A stretch of 20,388 nucleotides of DNA from Chloroflexota bacterium. GTDB taxonomy: Bacteria; Chloroflexota; Chloroflexia; Thermomicrobiales; UBA6265. Made by a program: the position numbers and the translations under genes. Position 1 is the stretch's first letter. Each line of letters begins with the position of its first letter. The notes under the pieces are model-generated. The model was not told the origin of the DNA. It saw only the letters and a list, made by a program, of their open reading frames with translations, and did not search any database. The stretch covers positions 1 to 20,388 of the forward strand of contig JAFAEX010000113.1 in assembly GCA_023423795.1 (NCBI GenBank). The letters run 5' to 3'. This document shows, piece after piece, positions 15,070 to 20,388 of the stretch.

Positions 15070-16776
15070 CTACGTCCGCGCCCGGCCCGCAGGCGCGCCG
15101 ACCAGGTCCGGCTCGGCCTCGGCCGGGATCGGCGACGGGGCGGCCAGTCCGGTGGCCGTGATGTCCTCGGCGGCCTCCCGCAGCAGCGGCTCGTTCTTCT
15201 TGCGGAGCGGCTTCTCCGGCAGGAAGAAGGCGACGACCACCCCGCCGGCGGCGACGATGGCGGCGACCAGGAACACCTGATGGGTCGCGTCGGCCAGCGC
15301 GAACCGCATCGCGTCCATCAGTTGCGCGAACAGCGCGGCGCCGTTCGGCAATGCGGCCAGTTCCGATTCGAGCGCGGCCGCCGCCTCCGGGCTGGCCAGC
15401 GCCTGCGGGTCGATCGAGCCCACCAGCTCGGCCGGCAGCGCGGCCTGCACCTCGGCCGGCAATTGGGTCGCCAGCCCGCGCGCCAGCCCGGTCGCCAGCA
15501 TCGTGCCGAGCAGCGCGACGCCGATGGTCGAGCCGATCGAGCGGAAGAACTGAACCGAGGCGGTGACCGAGCCGAGCTGGCGCGGGTCGGCGGCGTTCTG
15601 CACCGCGAGGGTGAAGGTCGGCATCGCCAGCCCGGTGCCCAGCCCGACCACGATCACGTTGCGGATCGCCTCCGGGTAGGTCGTGAACGGCCCCATCGTG
15701 GTCAGCAGCGCCATGCCGACGGCCATCGCGCCGAGGCCGCCGACGGAGGCCCACTTGTAGCGCCCGGTGCGGGAGATTATCTGCCCGCCGATGGTGCTGG
15801 CGCCGACGAACGAGAGCATCATCGGGGTCAGGCTCGCGCCGGACGCGGTCGCCGACAGCCCGAGCACGCCCTGCATGAACAGCGGGATGTACATGATCGC
15901 GCCGAACATGCCGGCGCCGACCAGGAACATCGCGATCACCGACACGGTGAAGGTCCGCTCCCGGAACAGCCCGAGCGCGATGATCGGCTCCGGCGCGCGC
16001 GACTCGGCGAGCAGGAACGCGCCGGTCATCACCGCCGACAGCGCCAGCAGGCCGACGATCTGGGGCGAGGTCCAGGCGTACTCGGTCCCCGCCCACGAGA
16101 AGGCCAGCAGCAGCGGAACGGTGGCGGCGACGATGGTGAACGCGCCCAGCCAGTCGATCGGCCGCCGCTCGTTCGGGCTGATCGCCGGCAACCCGGCGAT
16201 GACCACGGCGACGGCGAGGATGCCGACGGGGATGTTGACGTAGAAGACCCAGCGCCAGCCGGGGCCGTCGGTCAGCCAGCCGCCGAGGGCCGGGCCGATC
16301 ACGCTGGACAGCCCGAAGACCGACCCGCTGACGCCCTGCCACTTGCCGCGCTCGGCCGGCGGGAAGATGTCGCCGATGATGGCGAAGGCGTTGGCGGTGA
16401 GGATGCCGCCGGCGATGCCTTGCAACCCGCGGAAGGCGATCAACTGCGTCATCGACTGCGACGCGCCGCACAGCGCCGAGGCCAGCATGAACAGCAGCAG
16501 GCCTCCGACGTAGAACCACTTGCGCCCGTAGATGTCCGAGAGTTTGCCGAAGATCGGCACCGCCGCCGTGCTGGTCAGCAGGTAGGCGGTCGCCACCCAG
16601 GCGTAGTGCTCCAGCCCGCCCAGGTCGGCGATCACCCGCGGCATCGCCGTGCCGACGATGCTGCCGTCCAGCGCGGAAAGCAAGAGGCCGAGCAGGATGC
16701 CGGCCATCGCGACCAGTCGCTGCCGGCCCTGCATTTCGTGGAACCCGCTCAGTTGCCGGGTCGCCGCTTCTCCCAT
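15070..16776 (-). CDS. DHA2-family MFS multidrug efflux transporter (EmrB/QacA type)
   Basis: Proton-driven drug exporter of the 14-helix DHA2 group, 568 residues. Motif D1 reads LDGSIVGTAMPRV (D37 in helix 1) and motif A reads GKLSDIYGRK (77-86), followed by RGLQGIAGG. A large hydrophilic loop rich in Ala/Leu/Glu (about 425-498) precedes the final helix (about 500-518), and a long cytosolic tail ends the protein, both seen in QacA-like members. I start at ATG 16776 (MGEAATRQLSGFHEMQGRQR); the longer open frame to 17001 overlaps the divergent regulator gene and is Cys/Arg-rich junk. A weak GGGCGGGA lies upstream. It is divergent from a MarR gene 130 bases away, the usual arrangement for a MarR-controlled pump. 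Confidence 0.92.
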   Translation of the reverse strand: MGEAATRQLSGFHEMQGRQRLVAMAGILLGLLLSALDGSIVGTAMPRVIADLGGLEHYAWVATAYLLTSTAAVPIFGKLSDIYGRKWFYVGGLLLFMLASALCGASQSMTQLIAFRGLQGIAGGILTANAFAIIGDIFPPAERGKWQGVSGSVFGLSSVIGPALGGWLTDGPGWRWVFYVNIPVGILAVAVVIAGLPAISPNERRPIDWLGAFTIVAATVPLLLAFSWAGTEYAWTSPQIVGLLALSAVMTGAFLLAESRAPEPIIALGLFRERTFTVSVIAMFLVGAGMFGAIMYIPLFMQGVLGLSATASGASLTPMMLSFVGASTIGGQIISRTGRYKWASVGGLGAMAVGMALLTTMGPFTTYPEAIRNVIVVGLGTGLAMPTFTLAVQNAADPRQLGSVTASVQFFRSIGSTIGVALLGTMLATGLARGLATQLPAEVQAALPAELVGSIDPQALASPEAAAALESELAALPNGAALFAQLMDAMRFALADATHQVFLVAAIVAAGGVVVAFFLPEKPLRKKNEPLLREAAEDITATGLAAPSPIPAEAEPDLVGAPAGRART

Positions 16777-16830
16777 CGATGTGTCCCGCCCGTCGAACCC
16801 GGCTTCGTTGCCCGATCTGCGCCCCGTCGC

Positions 16831-16865
16831 TTTGCAGCCACATTTGGCTTCGCATATAGTTTGCC
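16831..16865 (+). promoter_or_regulatory. Candidate promoter and operator between the efflux pump and marR-type gene
   Basis: TTTGCA (16831-16836) and TATAGT (16855-16860), spaced 18 bases, resemble a sigma-70 promoter facing the MarR gene. A partial dyad GGC-N5-ATAT-N5-GCC at 16846-16865 overlaps the -10 box, a position where a MarR dimer would block transcription. The AT-rich patch stands out in this GC-rich DNA. Not proven by sequence alone. Confidence 0.4.
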
Positions 16866-16906
16866 AGGGGAAACAATTCCGCGACAAGGGAGGAGGTGGT
16901 CCGGGC

Positions 16907-17458
16907 GTGGGCGCAACGGAGCGACGGGAGGACCTGGCCGACCGCGTGCTGCAACTCCAGCACCGCGTGCACCATTGGGCGGTGGCGGCGGTGCAAGCCA
17001 ACCGCGGCGGCCTCGACCTCAGCCTGCGCCAGGTCGCGGTGCTCTACATGATCCGCGACGGCGCGGGCTACCCTTCCCAGATCGCGCGGCGGCTGCGCGT
17101 TACCCCGGCGGTGGTCACCGGCTTGCTCGACCGGCTGGAGCAGCGCGGGTATCTTCGGCGGCAAGCCGACCCAAGCGACCGCCGCCGCTTCCGGGTGGTG
17201 CTCACCGAGGCCGGCGAAGACGCCAGCAACGCGGTGATGCGGATGCTGTCGCGCGAGGTGGCCGATCGGCTCGCCGGCGTGTCGGCGGCCGACCTGGACA
17301 TACTTGAGCGGGCACTCGCCCTGCTGGAGCGGATGACGGACGCGCTGGAAGAAGGAACCCCGCCCGCCTGTCCGGCCGTACCGGACGACAGCGACGAATC
17401 GTGGCCCGCCGCTCCGGTCGCCAGCGACGACCGGAACCTGGCCGGCGCGGCGGGCTGA
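16907..17458 (+). CDS. MarR-family transcriptional regulator
   Basis: Winged-helix repressor of 183 residues. The GTG at 16907 is chosen because GGAGGAGG (16889-16896) precedes it by 10 bases. LSLRQVAVLYMI (38-49) begins the winged-helix domain, YPSQIARRLRVTPAVVTGLLDRLEQRGYL (55-83) covers the helix-turn-helix, and DPSDRRRFRVVLTEAGE (88-104) is the wing with the usual D-x-R-R/K-x-x-x-V pattern. The C-terminal 35 residues are Pro/Asp-rich and atypical. MarR proteins usually release DNA on binding phenolic or other toxic ligands. It is divergent from the efflux pump and 50 bases ahead of the P450 genes, so it likely controls both units. Confidence 0.92.
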   Translation: MGATERREDLADRVLQLQHRVHHWAVAAVQANRGGLDLSLRQVAVLYMIRDGAGYPSQIARRLRVTPAVVTGLLDRLEQRGYLRRQADPSDRRRFRVVLTEAGEDASNAVMRMLSREVADRLAGVSAADLDILERALALLERMTDALEEGTPPACPAVPDDSDESWPAAPVASDDRNLAGAAG

Positions 17459-17508
17459 CGACGGTACGCAGCAACGGGCGCCTTCCCGGGCGTCCCGCGG
17501 AGGATTCC

Positions 17509-18885
17509 ATGACGGACACGAACCCGACGATCGACGCGGCGACCGCCGTGCAGGACCTGCATCCCGGCGCCGGCGAGGGCGCGGCCGAGCCGACGGTGCT
17601 CGACCTGCGCGACCCCGACTTCCTCGCGACCGCGCACACCCAGTACGCGCGGATGCGCGAGCAGGGACCGGTGGCCCGCATCCGCTTCACCCGCGAGGAG
17701 CCGGAGGACGAAGACGAACGGCAGCGGCAGCAGCAGTTCCTGGGGCGCGACGTCTACTACGTCAGTCGCTACGACGAGGGCATGGAGGCACTGCTGGACA
17801 CCCGCTTCACGGTGGACCACGCGCGCCTGATGCCGCCCGAGCAGCGGGCCGAGATGGAGCGGGTGGCCGAGGAGAATCCGCAGTTCCGGCCGCTGCGCCG
17901 CAACCTGCTCTCGCTGGACCCGCCCGACCACACCCGGCTGCGCAAGTTGGTGCAGCCCAGCTTCACCGGCCGCGCGATGACCGCGCTGGAGCCGCGGGTG
18001 CGCCGCATCGCCGAAGATTTGCTGGACGAGATCGAGCAGGCCGCCGCCGAGCGCGGCGAGTCCGCGCCGGACCGGGCGATGGACCTCGTGCGGGCCTTCG
18101 CCTACCCGCTGCCGGTGACGGTCATTTCGGAGATGGTCGGCATCCCGGTCGAGGACCGGACGCGCGCGCGCGGCTGGACCGAAAACCTGCTCCGCGCCGA
18201 CCGCGGCGATGAGGAGACGGCCGAGCAGACGCGCGCGAAGATCGGCGAATTCGTCGATTATCTCGAAGCCCTCTTCGAGCGGCGGCGGCGCGAACCGGCC
18301 GAGGACCTCATCACCCAGCTCGTGCAGGCCGAGGAAGACGGCGACAAGCTCGACGGGGACGAGATGCTGGCGATGATCTTCATCGTCTACATCGCCGGCT
18401 TCGTCACCACCGTCAACCTGATCGGCAACGCGACGGTCGCCCTGCTGACCCACCCGGAGGAATTGGCCGAATTCAAGGCGAACCCGGCGCTGGCGAAGAA
18501 CGTGGTCGAGGAAACGCTGCGCTACTGGGGTCCGGCCGAGTCGATCCTGCCGCGCTCGGCGCTGGAGGACGTGGAGATCGGCGGCACGGTGATCCCGCGG
18601 GGCGCGCAGATGGTCGCCGGGCTGGCTTCGATGAACCGCGACCCGGCCCGCTTCGCCAACCCGGAGGCGTTCGACATTTCGCGGCCGGACGCCAACCGGC
18701 ACGTCGCCTTCGGCAAGGGCATCCACGCCTGCCTCGGCGCACCGCTCGCCCGCCTGGAGGGGCAGATCGCGCTGGACGTGCTCTTCGGTCGCTACCCGGA
18801 CCTGCGCCTCGCGGTCCCGGCCGAGGAGGTCCGCTGGGGCGGCGACTTCCTGCGCGGGTTCCGGCAGATTCCGCTGCTGTTCTAG
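17509..18885 (+). CDS. Cytochrome P450 (first of a tandem pair)
   Basis: Soluble bacterial class I P450 monooxygenase, 458 residues. The ATG at 17509 has GCGGAGG (17497-17503) 5 bases upstream. The heme-binding loop reads FGKGIHACLGAPLAR with C408 as the thiolate ligand. The ExxR pair is E335-TL-R338. The I-helix motif is AGFVTT (296-301), with V299 where an acidic residue is usual; T300 is kept. DPPDHTRLRKLVQPSFTGR is the conserved C-helix block with the heme-propionate His and Arg. The N-terminal 35 residues are variable and acidic. It needs a ferredoxin and reductase, and none is in the window. The substrate is unknown; context (MarR, efflux pump) suggests xenobiotic or natural-product oxidation. 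Confidence 0.95.
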   Translation: MTDTNPTIDAATAVQDLHPGAGEGAAEPTVLDLRDPDFLATAHTQYARMREQGPVARIRFTREEPEDEDERQRQQQFLGRDVYYVSRYDEGMEALLDTRFTVDHARLMPPEQRAEMERVAEENPQFRPLRRNLLSLDPPDHTRLRKLVQPSFTGRAMTALEPRVRRIAEDLLDEIEQAAAERGESAPDRAMDLVRAFAYPLPVTVISEMVGIPVEDRTRARGWTENLLRADRGDEETAEQTRAKIGEFVDYLEALFERRRREPAEDLITQLVQAEEDGDKLDGDEMLAMIFIVYIAGFVTTVNLIGNATVALLTHPEELAEFKANPALAKNVVEETLRYWGPAESILPRSALEDVEIGGTVIPRGAQMVAGLASMNRDPARFANPEAFDISRPDANRHVAFGKGIHACLGAPLARLEGQIALDVLFGRYPDLRLAVPAEEVRWGGDFLRGFRQIPLLF

Positions 18886-18977
18886 CGGCACGGCGTCCGG
18901 GATCTCACGTTCGAGCGTTTCGCGCGTCATGCCGAATGCGCCGCTCGGCGGCGCGCCGAATCACGGAGGACCGAACG

Positions 18978-20327
18978 ATGGCCAACGACGCACAGGACGT
19001 GGTGGACGCCGCCGAGGCGTCCGTCCACGGCATCGCGGTCGAAGACCCGACGACGCTCGACCTGAGCGACCCGAACTTCATGGCGACCGCCTACGAGACC
19101 TACGCCAGCCTGCGCGAGCAGGGCGCCGTCGTGCCCGTCCGCTTCCCCGTCCGCGAGGGCGGCGACGCCGGGGCGCAGGACCGGATGCGCGGACGCGACA
19201 GCTTCTTCGTCGCCCACTACGACGAGGTCGTCGCCGCCCTGCTCGACGACCGCTTTTCGGTGGACGTCGAGCACAACATCACCCCGGAGCAGCGCGAAAA
19301 GATGGGCGAAACGCCGGAGGAGTTCCGGCCGCTCCTGCGCAGCCTGCTCACGATCGACCCGCCCGACCACACCCGCGTCCGCAAACTGGTGCAGCCGAGC
19401 TTCACCGGCCGCACGATGGAGGCGATGCGCGGCTCGATCCAGCGGACGATCGACGAGCTGCTGGACGAGGCCGAGCGCGCGGCGGCCGAGCGCGGCGAAA
19501 CCGCGCCCAACCGCCGGATGGAGCTGGTGGCGGACCTCGCCTACCCCTTCCCGGTGACGGTCATCTCCGACCTGCTGGGCATCCCGCGCGAGGACCGCGC
19601 GCAGATCAAGGGCTGGACCGAGAACCTGCTGCGCGTCGATCGCGGCCGGGGCAGCGAACTCGAAGAGGAGGTCCGCGCCGGGTTCCGCGATTTCGTGGAC
19701 TACCTGAAGGACCTGTTCGAGCGCAAGCGGCGCGAACCGGGCGACGACATGATCACCCGGATGGCCCACGCCGCCGAGGACGGCGACGTGCTCTCCGACG
19801 AGGAGATGCTGGCGACCGTCCTGCTCATGTACCTCGCCGGCCACGTCACCACGGTGAACCTCGTCGGCAACGGGGTCGTGGCCCTGCTCACCCACCCGGA
19901 GGAATTGGCCGAGTTCACGGCCAACCCGGGCACGGCGAAGAACGTCGTCGAGGAAACCCTGCGCTACTGGGGACCGGTCGATTTCATCGGCCGGCGCATC
20001 GCGACCGAGCCGATGGCGATGGCCGGCGTTTCCATCGGCAAGGGCGACGAGGTCACGGTCGGGCTCGGCGCGGCCAACCGCGACCCGCAGAAGTTCGCCA
20101 ACCCGGAGGCGTTCGACATCAGCCGCCCGGACGCGAACCGCCACATCGCCTTCGGCAAGGGCATCCACGTCTGCCTCGGCGCGCCGCTGGCGCGCATCGA
20201 GGGACAGATCGCCTTCGAGACGCTGTTCCGCCGCTACCCCGACCTGCGACTGGCCGTCCCGGCCGAGGAATTGCGCTGGAGCCGCAACTTCCTGCGCGGC
20301 TTCGGGCAGATCCCGCTGCTGTTCTAG
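18978..20327 (+). CDS. Cytochrome P450 (second of a tandem pair)
   Basis: Paralog of the gene just upstream, 449 residues, 92 bases downstream in the same direction and probably co-transcribed. The ATG at 18978 has GGAGGA (18965-18970) 7 bases before it. The heme loop is FGKGIHVCLGAPLAR with C399; ExxR is E326-TL-R329; the I-helix motif is AGHVTT (287-292), again with Val (V290) in the acidic position and T291 kept. IDPPDHTRVRKLVQPSFTGR matches the first copy almost residue for residue, while the N-terminal regions and the loop after ExxR (VDFIGRRIATEP against AESILPRSALED) differ, which may mean different substrates. No redox partner follows before the window ends. Confidence 0.95.
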   Translation: MANDAQDVVDAAEASVHGIAVEDPTTLDLSDPNFMATAYETYASLREQGAVVPVRFPVREGGDAGAQDRMRGRDSFFVAHYDEVVAALLDDRFSVDVEHNITPEQREKMGETPEEFRPLLRSLLTIDPPDHTRVRKLVQPSFTGRTMEAMRGSIQRTIDELLDEAERAAAERGETAPNRRMELVADLAYPFPVTVISDLLGIPREDRAQIKGWTENLLRVDRGRGSELEEEVRAGFRDFVDYLKDLFERKRREPGDDMITRMAHAAEDGDVLSDEEMLATVLLMYLAGHVTTVNLVGNGVVALLTHPEELAEFTANPGTAKNVVEETLRYWGPVDFIGRRIATEPMAMAGVSIGKGDEVTVGLGAANRDPQKFANPEAFDISRPDANRHIAFGKGIHVCLGAPLARIEGQIAFETLFRRYPDLRLAVPAEELRWSRNFLRGFGQIPLLF

Positions 20328-20350
20328 CGGCCCGGCGCGCCGCGCATTAT

Positions 20351-20388
20351 CGTCATCCCGAGCCCGTCGGGGGATCTCGTCGTTAGGC
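20351..20388. repeat. Third copy (one arm) of the GTCATCCCGAGCC repeat, cut by the window end
   Basis: CGTCATCCCGAGCCCGTCGG followed by GGGATCTCGT at 20371-20380 matches the left arm of the inverted repeats at 12268 and 14882 with two or three substitutions. The partner arm would lie beyond position 20388. Confidence 0.75.

Noticed and set aside
15061..17307. Long 748-codon plus-strand frame opposite the efflux pump
   Set aside because: Its Arg/Gly/Gln-rich product is the mirror of a clear MFS transporter and overlaps the MarR gene in another frame.

Overview
High-GC bacterial chromosomal DNA (about 70% G+C by eye) with many GTG/TTG starts, purine-rich ribosome binding sites and unusually dense intergenic palindromic repeats. 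No rRNA, tRNA or taxonomic marker is present. The gene set (BMP-type nucleoside ABC transporter, GH127 glycosidase, Tat-exported sulfatase, DHA2 efflux pump, tandem P450s) and the repeat style suggest a Chloroflexota/Thermomicrobia-like organism, or possibly an actinobacterium. That placement is inference.

Layout. (1) 3-2531: the C-terminal part of a large SF1 helicase with a Vsr-like nuclease and a DUF3320-like tail, its N-terminus off the left edge. (2) 2671-7792: a BMP-family nucleoside importer in the order Tat-exported binding protein, double-ABC ATPase, permease 1, permease 2. Two gaps inside this operon carry long palindromic repeats; one ends 3 bases before the ATPase start codon. (3) 7793-9930: two small divergent zinc-ribbon membrane proteins, separated and flanked by repeats. 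(4) 9935-11869 (minus): a GH127-type beta-L-arabinofuranosidase with all catalytic and zinc residues in place. (5) 11954-12852 (minus): a DUF433-like antitoxin followed by a DUF5615-like PIN-type toxin. The toxin is broken by a 141-bp MITE-like insertion, with 6-bp target duplication and 11-bp terminal inverted repeats, and by one in-frame nonsense codon. (6) 13135-14808: a Tat-exported sulfatase. (7) 15070-20327: a DHA2 drug-efflux transporter (minus) divergent from a MarR regulator followed by two tandem cytochrome P450 paralogs. This looks like a sense-oxidise-export unit.

Three dispersed repeat classes recur between genes: (a) heptanucleotide GTGCCGG/GTGCCGA/GTGCTGG units arranged as large hairpins; (b) GGGGCTAAAGCCCC-type palindromes; (c) a 29-bp arm inverted repeat, GTCATCCCGAGCCTGTCG..., seen once as the core of the MITE, once alone, and once cut by the window end.

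Nothing here is a clear new multi-gene system. The best leads are the MITE-interrupted toxin whose reading frame is exactly restored by in silico excision, the heptad hairpin family placed inside an operon, and the MFS/MarR/P450-P450 locus with I-helix motifs lacking the usual acidic residue.
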